Position numbers and translations under genes: made by a program | Shown: positions 30,475 to 38,531 of the stretch, piece after piece | Layout: every line of letters starts with the position of its first letter | Position numbering within the stretch: the stretch's first letter is position 1 | Assembly (NCBI GenBank): GCA_020637615.1 | Contig: JACKKC010000015.1 | Coordinates: forward strand, 10,578 to 74,577 | Direction: 5' to 3' | From: Rhodovulum sp. | GTDB taxonomy: Bacteria > Pseudomonadota > Alphaproteobacteria > Rhodobacterales > Rhodobacteraceae | DNA: 64,000 bases | The notes under the pieces: generated by a model | Database searches by the model: none | Seen by the model: the letters and a program-made list of their open reading frames with translations, nothing else | What the model was told of the DNA's origin: nothing

Positions 30475-30687
30475 ATGAAAGCCTACTGGGTAATTGATAT
30501 TCTCAAGGACATCAGGCAGTTTTCCGAGAAGAACGGTATGGTTGTGCTTGCCGAACAGCTTGACGATGCTATCTTCGTCGCGGCCAGCGAGATCGGTATG
30601 AAGCTCTCGGGCAGCGGAACGGTTGGCGGTGGCAAGGGAATCCCTAGAGGCGCTACTGGAACGACTGCAGACCACGAAGTCCATTGA
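30475..30687 (+). CDS. Small conserved-looking protein upstream of luxR
   Basis: 70 residues from an ATG at 30475 with AGGGGA upstream. The first 42 residues (MKAYWVIDILKDIRQFSEKN, then MVVLAEQLDDAIFVAASEIG) look like a compact helical protein. The remainder is Gly-rich and overlaps the start of luxR by 65 bp in another frame. The overlap suggests translational coupling. Function unknown. A longer in-frame start at 30319 is rejected as it runs through leader hairpins. Local base composition is less GC-rich than the surroundings. Confidence 0.65.
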   Translation: MKAYWVIDILKDIRQFSEKNGMVVLAEQLDDAIFVAASEIGMKLSGSGTVGGGKGIPRGATGTTADHEVH

Positions 30688-31366
30688 GGAACTTCAGGTC
30701 TGGGCGCATGAACTTCGCGACCATCTCGGCGTCAGCCACGTTCTCTACCACACGGTAAAGTTGAACGGCGAGAACGTCGGAGCGTTCACCTACGATATCG
30801 AATGGGTGAGGATCTATATCGAGAACGACTACAAGTCGATCGACCCGGTGGTGCTCGGGGCAGTGCGGCGGTTCCACCCCATCGACTGGAAGACGCTCGA
30901 CTGGTCGCCGCCTGCCGCAAGGAAGCTTCTGCGTGACGCCATGACATTCGGCATCGGCAACCAGGGCTGGTCGATCCCGCTCTGGGGGCCGGCCGGCGAG
31001 TTCGCCATGTTCACGGTGAATCACCGGGCGAGTGACGACGAATGGCAGGCGATCATCCGCGAAAGGGCAAAGGATTTCCTTCTGATCGCGCATCTGGTGC
31101 ATCAGCAGGCCAAGCGCATCATCAACCGGGAGGTGGCGGAGCCCACCCGCGAGCTCTCCCCGCGGGAGCGCGAGGCGCTCACCATGCTGAGCGCCGGCAT
31201 GAACCGGGCCGAGGTCGCCGACCGCCTGCATATCTCGGAGAACACGCTGCGCGCCTATATCGATTCCGCCCGGCACAAGCTGGGGGCGATGAATGTCACG
31301 CATGCGGTGGCCCTGGCGCTCTCGCATGGCATCATCGGACCGAACGAGGCGTTGCCGAAATACTAG
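30623..31366 (+). CDS. LuxR-family acyl-homoserine-lactone-responsive regulator
   Basis: 247 residues. N-terminal autoinducer-binding domain (about 20-165) with the expected ligand-pocket residues Trp61, Tyr65, Asp74, Pro75 and Trp89, and a C-terminal LuxR helix-turn-helix (about 177-240: ELSPREREALTMLSAGMNRA, then SENTLRAYIDSARHKL). It begins with TTG at 30623 (or GTG at 30629) inside the preceding small gene. It lies 71 bp before the luxI gene, in the classic regulator-synthase order. Its partner signal is unknown. Confidence 0.92.
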   Translation: MAVARESLEALLERLQTTKSIEELQVWAHELRDHLGVSHVLYHTVKLNGENVGAFTYDIEWVRIYIENDYKSIDPVVLGAVRRFHPIDWKTLDWSPPAARKLLRDAMTFGIGNQGWSIPLWGPAGEFAMFTVNHRASDDEWQAIIRERAKDFLLIAHLVHQQAKRIINREVAEPTRELSPREREALTMLSAGMNRAEVADRLHISENTLRAYIDSARHKLGAMNVTHAVALALSHGIIGPNEALPKY

Positions 31367-31409
31367 GGCGGCGCACGCTCGGCCTTTATTAATTTTGATG
31401 GACGAATAA

Positions 31410-31435
31410 TGACCTCAGAAAAACGATAGAGGTCA
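31410..31435 (+). promoter_or_regulatory. Inverted repeat overlapping the luxI ribosome-binding site
   Basis: TGACCTC (31410-31416) and GAGGTCA (31429-31435) form a perfect 7-bp inverted repeat spaced by 12 bases. The right arm contains the likely Shine-Dalgarno (GAGG) and ends 2 bases before the luxI ATG. It may be a LuxR-type operator, or in RNA a hairpin hiding the ribosome-binding site. Confidence 0.5.
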
Positions 31436-31437
31436 GG

Positions 31438-32073
31438 ATGATCCGCTTCATTTACGCTGACGAACTCCACAAGTACCCTGTACTCAAGGAAACGATGTTC
31501 AGGGACAGGGCCGCTCAGTTCAAGCACCGTCTTCACTGGAGCGTTACTCTTGACGAGAACGGTTACGAAGTCGATCAATACGACGCGCTCAATCCGCTCT
31601 ATACCATCTGGGAAGACGCGAACGGCCGCCACGGCGGGTCCATGCGCACGCTTCCGACGATCGGGCGCACCATGGTCAACGAGCATTTCCTGGACCTGAC
31701 CGGCGGCGTCGAGATCGCCAGCCCCTTCATCTGGGAATGCACGCGGTTCTGCCTGGCGCCCGGCGCCGCGCCCGGCGTCGCCGCGGGGCTGCTGATGGCG
31801 GGCTGCGAGATGGGCCTGCGCTTCGGGCTCGAACAGGCGATCGGCGTCTTCGATGCGCGCATGCCGCGGATCTACGGCCGGATCGGCTGGAAGCCGGACG
31901 TGATCGGCTCGCGGGGCGAAGGCCACGACAGCATCAGTGTCGGCCTGTGGAACATCAGCGAGCAGGCCCGGGCCGAGATCTCCCGCCGGTCGGGCATTCC
32001 GGTTTCCGTGGTAGCCCGCTGGTTCGACAGGTCCTTCGACACCGCCTTCCACGACCAGGCCGTCGCCGCCTGA
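31438..32073 (+). CDS. Acyl-homoserine-lactone synthase (LuxI family)
   Basis: 211 residues. Makes AHL signals from S-adenosylmethionine and an acyl carrier. All hallmark LuxI residues are present at canonical spacing: Arg24, Phe28, Trp34, Asp46, Asp49, Arg70, Glu100 and Arg103 (WECTRFCL). Full length. It follows the LuxR gene in the same direction with the inverted repeat at its ribosome-binding site. Acyl-chain specificity cannot be read from the sequence. Confidence 0.95.
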   Translation: MIRFIYADELHKYPVLKETMFRDRAAQFKHRLHWSVTLDENGYEVDQYDALNPLYTIWEDANGRHGGSMRTLPTIGRTMVNEHFLDLTGGVEIASPFIWECTRFCLAPGAAPGVAAGLLMAGCEMGLRFGLEQAIGVFDARMPRIYGRIGWKPDVIGSRGEGHDSISVGLWNISEQARAEISRRSGIPVSVVARWFDRSFDTAFHDQAVAA

Positions 32074-32132
32074 GGCTGGTCCCGCCCCGCGCTTCCCGCT
32101 AGAGAGAGCAGAAAGCAAATGGCGAGAGGCGG

Positions 32133-33641
32133 ATGCGGTTTTCGCCGGATCAGATCGAGGCGCGGGACCGTATCCATGACCTCCTGCGAGGAGCCGGGGT
32201 CGATCTCGTCGAATCCACGCTCCTGCCCGATGGGGGCGGCCGGCAGGAGGCGCTCGCGCTCCTGGGCAAGGCGGGCTCGGGCAAGACCGAGCTTCTGGTC
32301 TCCGTGGTCCGCAGCCTCGTCGCCGCCGGGGTGGAACCGGTCTCCGGCGAATACGAGAGCCGCCGCTCGCGCCCGCGGCGCAGCCTGGCGGTGCTGGCGC
32401 CGACCAACAAGGCCGCCAGTGTCCTGCGGGCGAGAGGCGTTCCGGCGACGACGATCCATCGCATCCTCTACACGCCGCTCTACGAGCCGCAATACGAGGC
32501 CCTGGCCGAATGGATCACCGGCAAGGGCGAGCGGCCGCAGGTCGAGGGCCTGACCGAGGCGGCCATGGACCGGGCGCGCGCCTTCTTCGCGCAGCACAAG
32601 TCGATTCCCGGCGCCCTTGCGACCGCCGGGCTGCGCGGCTCCGATTTCATCAAGGGCTGGAAGCTCCGGGACGAGCCGCTCGACATCGGCCTGGTCGACG
32701 AGGCCTCGATGCTCGACGACCGGCAATACGACGACCTCCGCGCGCTCTTCGGCACGCTGATCCTCTTCGGCGACCCCGCGCAGCTGCCGCCGGTGAACGG
32801 GTCCGGCCGAATGGTCTTCGACCGCCTGCCGGAGGAGGCGCGGCTCACCCTGCGCCGGGTGCATCGGCAGGCCTCCGACAGCCCGATCCTCGATCTCGCC
32901 CACGCCCTCGGCGAGCCGGAGCTCGGCTTCCAGGTGTTCGAGGACATGGTCTATGCCGCGGCCGCGCGGGACGACCGGGTCGTCATCGCGCAGCGGGCCG
33001 ATGCGGCCGCCATGGCGCGCGCGCCGATCCTCGTCTGGCGGAACGCCACCCGCATCCGGCTCATCCAGGCGTTCCGGACCGCCTTTGGGGCGCCGGCCGA
33101 CGGTCTGCTGCCCGGCGAGCCGCTGATCTGCGACGGGATCGAGCTGCCGGTCAAGCATCGCAAGCGGCGTATGGATCTCGAGGCGCGCGGCCTGATCAAG
33201 GGAACCCAGGTGATCTATCTCGGCCCGGGCAAGCGTGCCGGCTTCAGCCGCATCCATCTGCCGGGGGCGGAGGAGCCCGATTTCGGCGTGGCCAGCATCA
33301 TCCAGATCGAGGCGCCCGGCCAGGATGAGCCCTTCATCCCCACCGCGGCGAGCATGGGCGCCGTCTTCCTGCACGGCGCGGCCGTGACGATCCACAAGGC
33401 GCAAGGCTCGCAATGGCCCGAAGTGCAGGTCTTCGCCCCGGATCTCTATGCCGCCGCCCAGTCGGGCCGCAGCGAGGCGGGCTTGCAGCTCTGGAAGCGG
33501 CTCGCCTATGTCGCGATCACCCGCGCCGAGCGCCGGCTGCTCTGGGTCACGCGCTATGCGCTGGCCCGGCCCGAGGCGGCGCTGGGGATCGGCGATCTGG
33601 AGCGGACGGCCCGGCCATTGGTGCTCGACGGCGCGGAGTGA
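32133..33641 (+). CDS. RecD-like superfamily 1 DNA helicase/exonuclease subunit
   Basis: 502 residues. Walker A LLGKAGSGKTE (about 43-53), motif APTNKAA (about 88), Walker B-like LVDEASMLDD, LFGDPAQLPPVN (motif III), and the C-terminal UvrD_C_2 motif with VTIHKAQGSQWPEVQVF and YVAITRAERRLLWV. This is the architecture of RecD2-like or Dda-like helicases found as single proteins in Rhodobacteraceae, not RecBCD RecD. It follows luxI by 60 bp on the same strand. A functional link with quorum sensing is not implied. Confidence 0.88.
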   Translation: MRFSPDQIEARDRIHDLLRGAGVDLVESTLLPDGGGRQEALALLGKAGSGKTELLVSVVRSLVAAGVEPVSGEYESRRSRPRRSLAVLAPTNKAASVLRARGVPATTIHRILYTPLYEPQYEALAEWITGKGERPQVEGLTEAAMDRARAFFAQHKSIPGALATAGLRGSDFIKGWKLRDEPLDIGLVDEASMLDDRQYDDLRALFGTLILFGDPAQLPPVNGSGRMVFDRLPEEARLTLRRVHRQASDSPILDLAHALGEPELGFQVFEDMVYAAAARDDRVVIAQRADAAAMARAPILVWRNATRIRLIQAFRTAFGAPADGLLPGEPLICDGIELPVKHRKRRMDLEARGLIKGTQVIYLGPGKRAGFSRIHLPGAEEPDFGVASIIQIEAPGQDEPFIPTAASMGAVFLHGAAVTIHKAQGSQWPEVQVFAPDLYAAAQSGRSEAGLQLWKRLAYVAITRAERRLLWVTRYALARPEAALGIGDLERTARPLVLDGAE

Positions 33642-33650
33642 GCGGCACCC

Positions 33651-34421
33651 CTATCGCTTCAGGAGCCGGAACGTCGCCGCCGCCAGCCAGCCGGCGGCAA
33701 GCGCCAGCAGGACCGAGAGGATGCCGTAGGTCAGCGGCTCGTTCCGCGAGAGGTTGAACATCCAGCGCTCGAGGCCGGTCTTCTCGACGACGATGTCGGT
33801 GGCGCCGGAGCTGATCACCTCGTGATTGCGGACGAGGAAGAACTCGGCGGTGTAGATGCCTTCAGTGAGATTCGCCGGCAGCTCGAACCGCGCCTGGAAG
33901 AGCGTGTCCTCCGCAACCGAGACGGCACCGTCGCGGACGCTGTAGAGCCCCTCCTTTTCGCGGATCCGCACCACCGCCTCGCCGAAGGAGCTCGTGTCGG
34001 TGATGGTGGGATGCCCGCCGACCCGGCGCACGGCCTGGTTCATGCCGATCTGGTAGCGCAGGAGTTCGGTTTCCGTCAGCAGGCTGTCGAGCGGGCTCGT
34101 GGTGGCGATGGAATAGAAGGTCGGCGCCTCTCGGACGCGCACCGCATCGGTATTGACCCAGACCCCGAAGCGCCGGTCCTTGCGCCGCACGGTGACGCCC
34201 CGCGTCGGCCCCTTGATCGTGATGATGATGTCGAGGGGGGCCGCGTCGGGCTGGGCGGGTCCCTCGCGCCGGATCGCGCCGAAGATGAAGATCTCGGATC
34301 CGTTGAAATCCGCGGTCAGCGCGATGTTGTCCTTGGAGATGCCGGTGACGACGGTCTCCTGCGCGGCCAGGGGAGTGACGGCCAGGAGCGCGAGCAGGAC
34401 CGCGAGCCAGCCCGCGTTCAT
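33651..34421 (-). CDS. TIGR02186-family membrane-anchored protein
   Basis: 256 residues with an N-terminal signal peptide (to about 20, TPLAAQ), an extracytoplasmic beta-rich domain (about 22-225; VTGISKDNIALTADFNGSEI, SVVDFK-like region absent, GVWVNTDAVRVREAPTFY present) and one C-terminal membrane anchor (about 230-252). The family is of unknown function and is regularly encoded with a TauE/SafE permease, as here, where the two genes overlap by 4 bp. A role in sulfur-compound or sulfite export as an accessory protein is inferred from this partnership. Confidence 0.82.
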   Translation of the reverse strand: MNAGWLAVLLALLAVTPLAAQETVVTGISKDNIALTADFNGSEIFIFGAIRREGPAQPDAAPLDIIITIKGPTRGVTVRRKDRRFGVWVNTDAVRVREAPTFYSIATTSPLDSLLTETELLRYQIGMNQAVRRVGGHPTITDTSSFGEAVVRIREKEGLYSVRDGAVSVAEDTLFQARFELPANLTEGIYTAEFFLVRNHEVISSGATDIVVEKTGLERWMFNLSRNEPLTYGILSVLLALAAGWLAAATFRLLKR

Positions 34422-35329
34422 GACGCCGCGAGGGAATAGAGTTCCGCGGGCTTGATCACGAGATCCGCGAAGAGTTTCAGACAGACCCCGAGCACCAGCA
34501 GCGCGAGCAGGATCCGCAGTTGCTCGGCCCGCAGGCGGTTGCCGACCACCACCCCGATCTGCGCGCCGATCACCCCGCCGATGAGCAGGATGAGCGCGAG
34601 AAGCGCGTCCACGGTCTGGCTCTGGACGGAATGGAGGATGGTGGTGAAGGCGGTCACGAAGAGGAACTGGAAGACCGAGGTGCCGATGACGACCTTGGTC
34701 GGCATGCCGATCAGGTAGATCATGGCCGGCACCATGATGAAACCGCCGCCCACGCCCATGACCGCGGCGAGGACGCCGACCAGCGCCCCGATCACGAAGG
34801 GCGGGATGGCGCTGACATAGAGCTGCGAGGTGCGGAACCGGACCTTGAGCGGCAGGCCATGCGCCCAGGTATGCCGCTTGCGCGGCACGAGGAGCGCGTT
34901 GGGGTCGTTGCGGCGGCGCAGGGCGCGCATGCCCTCGATGAGCATCAGGGCCCCGATGGTGCCGAGCATGACCACGTAGAGCAGGCTGACCGTCAGCTCG
35001 AACTGGCCGTTGCGGCGCAGGATCGTGAAGATCTGGACGCCGACCGCCGAGCCGATGAAGCCGCCGGCGAGGAGGACCACGCCCATGCGGAAGTCCACGG
35101 TCTTCTTTCGCATGTGCGCGAGGAAGGCGGAGAAGGAGGAGCCGGCGATCTGGTTGGCGGCCGAGGCGACGGCCACGGCGGGCGGGATGCCGATGAAGAA
35201 GAGCAGCGGGGTCAGGATGAAGCCGCCGCCGACCCCGAACATGCCCGAGAGCAGGCCGACCATCGACCCGATTCCGAATAGCAGCAGGCCGTCGACGGAG
35301 ACCTCGGCTATGGGTAGGTAGATCTGCAT
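34418..35329 (-). CDS. TauE/SafE-family membrane permease (putative sulfite exporter)
   Basis: 303 residues with about eight membrane segments and the two TauE repeats: LLSGMFGVGGGFILTPLLFF near the N-terminus and GVLAAVMGVGGGFIMVPAMI in the second half. Each carries the glycine-rich signature of the family, which exports sulfite, sulfonates or related anions. First gene of a two-gene operon with the TIGR02186 protein. An A/T-richer stretch upstream (35378-35405) may hold the promoter. The substrate is inferred. Confidence 0.85.
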   Translation of the reverse strand: MQIYLPIAEVSVDGLLLFGIGSMVGLLSGMFGVGGGFILTPLLFFIGIPPAVAVASAANQIAGSSFSAFLAHMRKKTVDFRMGVVLLAGGFIGSAVGVQIFTILRRNGQFELTVSLLYVVMLGTIGALMLIEGMRALRRRNDPNALLVPRKRHTWAHGLPLKVRFRTSQLYVSAIPPFVIGALVGVLAAVMGVGGGFIMVPAMIYLIGMPTKVVIGTSVFQFLFVTAFTTILHSVQSQTVDALLALILLIGGVIGAQIGVVVGNRLRAEQLRILLALLVLGVCLKLFADLVIKPAELYSLAAS

Positions 35330-35938
35330 CCGGTCTGATCCGCCACGCGCCTGCCTATCGAATAGCGGCTCGCTCCGTCTAATTCATCCCCTAATCATCA
35401 TCCCGCGCCGGAGAATGCGCGCGGCGGCGCGGCGCTGGAAGCGGCCTTCCCGGCGCCCTTTGCGGCCGTCCCCATGGGGACGCTCCGTAACTGTCAGAAA
35501 AATATAAGGAAAAGAGTTAACGGGCGATTGTCTGCCCCGCGAACACCATAGCTGATGGCTCCATGCCTTGGAAGGGTTGCGTCGGAGAGGGCGGCCGAGT
35601 TCCCCGATGATCTGGAAGAATATCAACGGCCCTTGCCGTCGGCTCCCGCTGCACCCGGGGCCGGGGAGTTCCAGCTCGATCGACCGGTGGCGATCGGGCC
35701 GCGCCGGCCCTGCGGGGGGGGCCGGCGCGCTTCGCACGCCGTCCAGGGCCGTCCCGTCCCGATCCTCGACCGGCGGGACGGCTGAACCGCCTCGCCCTGC
35801 GGCTCGCGCCTCCGGGCGACCGGACCGGGCGATGCGCCACTGGCGCCTCGCCTTTTCGGTCCGTGGGCTGGTCGTGTGGGCCGCGCGGGGCGCGGCTTTT
35901 TCCCGTTCCGAGGATCGGGCCGGCGGACCCGTCGCCGC
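35330..35938. other. Gene-free interval with promoter-like DNA and repeat copy A
   Basis: 609 bp between two minus-strand genes. The part next to the permease is A/T-rich around 35378-35405 and again at 35492-35520 (AAAAATATAAGGAAAAGAG), unusual for this genome. The right part is repeat copy A (35672-35903). Several ORFs run through here, but all cross hairpins or the repeat and none resembles a protein. Confidence 0.6.
35672..35903 (+). repeat. 232-bp dispersed intergenic repeat, copy A
   Basis: One of three copies in the window (also 51949-52180 and 55934-56166). It runs from AGCTCGATCGACCGGTGGCG to GGGCGCGGCTTTTTCCC and includes shared blocks such as CCGTCCCGTCCCGATCC and CTCGCGCCTCCGGGCGACCG. 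It contains three palindromic segments: GCGCCGGCCC/GGGCCGGCGC, a GCGCCACTGGCGC core, and CCGCGC-GGG-GCGCGG followed by CTTTTTCCC. Its right end is 36 bp from the PNP stop. Confidence 0.85.
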
Positions 35939-36736
35939 TCAGGCGCCGATGTCGTCCCTGAGGAAGCGGCGCAGGATGCGTTCGAGCTTGGCGGCGCCCA
36001 GGGGCGCCATCGCCTTGGTATGGTCGTGGCTGAGGATCTCGTCGCTCATGCCGGCGGCCATGTTGGTGATGGTGGAGACCGCCGCGACCCGCAGTCCGAA
36101 GAAGCGCGCGAGGATCACCTCCGGGACCGTCGACATGCCCACCGCATCGGCGCCCAGAACGCGGAGCGCGCGGATCTCGGCCGGCGTCTCGAAGCTCGGC
36201 CCGGAATACCAGGCATAGACGCCTTCGCGCAGTTCGATCTCCTCCGCCGCGGCGGCTTCGCGCAGCGCGCGCCGCATCGCCGGGTCGTAGGCGTCCACCA
36301 TGTTGACGAAACGGGCGTCGGTCGCCTCGCCGATCAGCGGATTGCGCCCGGAGAAGTTGATGTGGTCGGTGAGCAGCATCAGCTCGCCCGGCGCCATGTC
36401 CGGGCGGAGCGAGCCGGCGGCATTGGTCAGGACCAGCCGCCCGGCGCCAAGCGCCTGCAGGAGGCCGATCGGCATGCGCATGGCGGCGGGATCGCCTGCC
36501 TCGTAGTAATGCGCCCGGCCGCCGAAGACGGCGACACGCCGGCCTTCGAGCATGCCGATCACCAGATGCGGGTCGTGGCCCGAGACCGCCGCCCTGGGGA
36601 AGCCGGGCAGCTCGCCATAGGGGATCGCCACGCCGTCGACGCTGGCGGCGAGATGGCCCAGCCCCGAGCCGAGCACGATGCCGAGCTCGACGGGCGCCGC
36701 GCCTGCCCTCGACCGGACCGCCTGAAGTGCCGACAT
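35939..36736 (-). CDS. punA: Purine nucleoside phosphorylase
   Basis: 265 residues, trimeric class of PNP (PNP/MTAP family). Splits purine nucleosides to base and ribose-1-phosphate. Motifs are LGIVLGSGLGHLAA, VFGGRAHYYEAGD, VLTNAAGSLRPDMAPGEL and SGPSFETPAEIRALRVLGAD with the base-binding Glu/Asn region TITNMAAGM. The start at 36736 (MSALQAV) is chosen by family length over 36793. It could supply purines to the urate route at 9-15 kb, though no xanthine dehydrogenase is visible. Confidence 0.9.
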   Translation of the reverse strand: MSALQAVRSRAGAAPVELGIVLGSGLGHLAASVDGVAIPYGELPGFPRAAVSGHDPHLVIGMLEGRRVAVFGGRAHYYEAGDPAAMRMPIGLLQALGAGRLVLTNAAGSLRPDMAPGELMLLTDHINFSGRNPLIGEATDARFVNMVDAYDPAMRRALREAAAAEEIELREGVYAWYSGPSFETPAEIRALRVLGADAVGMSTVPEVILARFFGLRVAAVSTITNMAAGMSDEILSHDHTKAMAPLGAAKLERILRRFLRDDIGA

Positions 36737-36805
36737 GGCCAATCCCCGGTTGCTTCGGAAGCGTTTCGATGGCCGGGCCAGCATGTCCCGCAAGCCGGCC
36801 GATGT

Positions 36806-37234
36806 CTATGGCGCCGGGGCGCAGAGGGGCTTGCGGAAGACGAGCGCGTCGAGCGGCGGCCGGCCGGCCCGGGCGTAATAGCCCGGCCGCCGGCCGACCG
36901 GGCGATAGCCGAGCGCCTCATAGAGGCCGCGGGCGGGGGCATTCTCGACGGCGGTCTCGAGGAAGATCTCGCCGGCGCCCCGGGCGGATGCGGCCGCCTC
37001 GAAGGCGAGGACCAGCGCGGTCCCGATGCCGCGCCGCCGCGCCTCGGGCTCGACGGCGAGGGTCAAGAGCTCGGCTTCCGGCCCGGCGAGCCGCCCGAGC
37101 GCGAAGCCTTCGGGGCGGCAGAGCAGGAGCGTCCCCTCCGCGGCGGCGAGCTCGGCGAATTCGCGCGCGGTCCAGGGGCGCGGCGCCTCGGTGAAGCAGC
37201 GCGCATGCAGGGCGGCCAGCGCATCAGGCGACAT
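36806..37234 (-). CDS. rimI: Ribosomal protein S18 alanine N-acetyltransferase (GNAT)
   Basis: 142 residues of GNAT fold. The acetyl-CoA-binding motif A is LAVEPEARRRGIGTALV (about 58-74), followed by the motif B FLETAVENAPARGLYEALGY region. RimI acetylates the N-terminal alanine of ribosomal S18, and the rimI-next-to-tsaB order supports that call over a general acetyltransferase. It overlaps tsaB by 11 bp, consistent with one operon nfu-tsaB-rimI. Confidence 0.85.
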   Translation of the reverse strand: MSPDALAALHARCFTEAPRPWTAREFAELAAAEGTLLLCRPEGFALGRLAGPEAELLTLAVEPEARRRGIGTALVLAFEAAASARGAGEIFLETAVENAPARGLYEALGYRPVGRRPGYYARAGRPPLDALVFRKPLCAPAP

Positions 37235-37889
37235 CGATCAGCATCGGGCGGGGCTCGCTCGGCGGATCTGCGTCCGCCGGGCGCAGGTAGAGCGGCGCGG
37301 GCCGGCCCGTTGCGCCCCCGAGCCGCGTCGCGGCCACCCGCGCCAGTCGGCGCGGATCGGCGCTCGTGTCCTCGGGGCCGGCGCGGCATTCCAGCTCGGC
37401 GGCGAGATTCTCGGCCTGATGGCCGAGGCAGAGCAGGTCGCAGCCACGCGGCAGATCCGCCGCGGCCTCGCGCGCGAAGGGCGCGCCCAGGGGCGTGCCG
37501 TCGCGAAGGAGTTGGAGCAGGCAATGGTCCTGGCGGTCGGCGACGGAGGCCAGCACGTCGCCCGGGATGCCCTCGGCCAGCGCCTCGAAGCGGCTGACGC
37601 CGATCGCCGGCCGGGAGAGCGCCATCGCCAGCCCGCGCGCGGCGGCGACGGCGATCCGGACGCCGGTGAAATTGCCCGGGCCGGTGCCGACCGCGATGGC
37701 GTCGATCCCGCCCCAGGCGATTTCCGCTTCCCCAAGGATCTCCTCGAGCATCGGCATGAGGCGCTCGGCCTGACCGCGCGCCATGGCCTCGTCGCGGCTG
37801 GCGAGCAGCCGATCGCCGGCCAGCAGGGCCGCCGTGCATTGGGCCTGAGCGGTGTCGAAGGCGAGGATCAGCGGCCCGTCAGACGGCAA
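37224..37889 (-). CDS. tsaB: tRNA threonylcarbamoyladenosine synthesis protein TsaB
   Basis: 221 residues. TsaB is the inactive paralogue that dimerises with TsaD for t6A37 formation. N-terminal ILAFDTAQAQCTAALL and the family motif AVGTGPGNFTGVRIAVAAARGLA are clear. Metal-binding histidines of TsaD are absent, as expected. It overlaps nfu upstream and rimI downstream by 11 bp each. TsaD itself is at 19.6 kb. Confidence 0.92.
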   Translation of the reverse strand: MPSDGPLILAFDTAQAQCTAALLAGDRLLASRDEAMARGQAERLMPMLEEILGEAEIAWGGIDAIAVGTGPGNFTGVRIAVAAARGLAMALSRPAIGVSRFEALAEGIPGDVLASVADRQDHCLLQLLRDGTPLGAPFAREAAADLPRGCDLLCLGHQAENLAAELECRAGPEDTSADPRRLARVAATRLGGATGRPAPLYLRPADADPPSEPRPMLIDVA

Positions 37890-38439
37890 CCGGGCGCACC
37901 TCGGTCACTTCGGGGATATAATGGCGCAGCAGGTTCTCGATGCCCATCTTCAGCGTCATGGTCGAGGAGGGGCAGCCGGCGCAGGCGCCCTGCATGTGCA
38001 GGTAGACCACGCCCCGGTCGAAGCCGTGGAAGGTGATGTCGCCGCCGTCCTGCGCCACCGCGGGACGGACGCGGGTGTCGAGCAGTTCCTTGATCTGGTT
38101 CACGATTTCCTGGTCGGGGCCGTCGTGCTCGGCATGGCCGACCGCGCCCTCCGCGCCCTCGATGGCGGGTTCGCCCGACTGGAAATGCTCCATGATCGCG
38201 CCGAGGATCCCCGGCTTGATATGCGGCCATTCCACGCCTTCGGCCTTGCTGACGGTCACGAAATCGGCGCCGAGAAAGACCCCCGTCACGCTGCCGGTCG
38301 CGAAGATGCGCCGCGCCAGCGGCGAGACCGCGGCCGCGGCCTCGGTCGGGAAATCGGCGGCGCCGCCGGAGAGCACCGCCTGGCCGGGAAGGAACTTGAG
38401 CGTCGCCGGATTCGGTGTGGATTCGGTCTGGATGAACAT
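37879..38439 (-). CDS. NifU/Nfu-type iron-sulfur scaffold
   Basis: 186 residues. N-terminal Nfu_N domain (about 1-88: MFIQTESTPNPATLKFLPG, VTGVFLGADFVTVSK) and C-terminal NifU domain (about 110-178) with the cluster-binding Cys-x-x-Cys in GACAGCPSSTMTLK. These proteins carry and pass on 4Fe-4S clusters to apo-enzymes. Alphaproteobacterial and mitochondrial NFU1 share this layout. It heads the nfu-tsaB-rimI operon. Confidence 0.92.
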   Translation of the reverse strand: MFIQTESTPNPATLKFLPGQAVLSGGAADFPTEAAAAVSPLARRIFATGSVTGVFLGADFVTVSKAEGVEWPHIKPGILGAIMEHFQSGEPAIEGAEGAVGHAEHDGPDQEIVNQIKELLDTRVRPAVAQDGGDITFHGFDRGVVYLHMQGACAGCPSSTMTLKMGIENLLRHYIPEVTEVRPVAV

Positions 38440-38531
38440 CGGTCGTGCCTCTGGAAGATGTTCCCTAGGTGCGACCGCGACGGGTCCGAGTCAACCCTGC
38501 GGGGGTGCGGAGATGGCCGGCGGCGCGGCGC

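Noticed and set aside
35384..35840. Small ORFs in both directions in the 35.4-35.8 kb interval
   Set aside because: They cross repeat copy A and hairpins and have no protein-like pattern.
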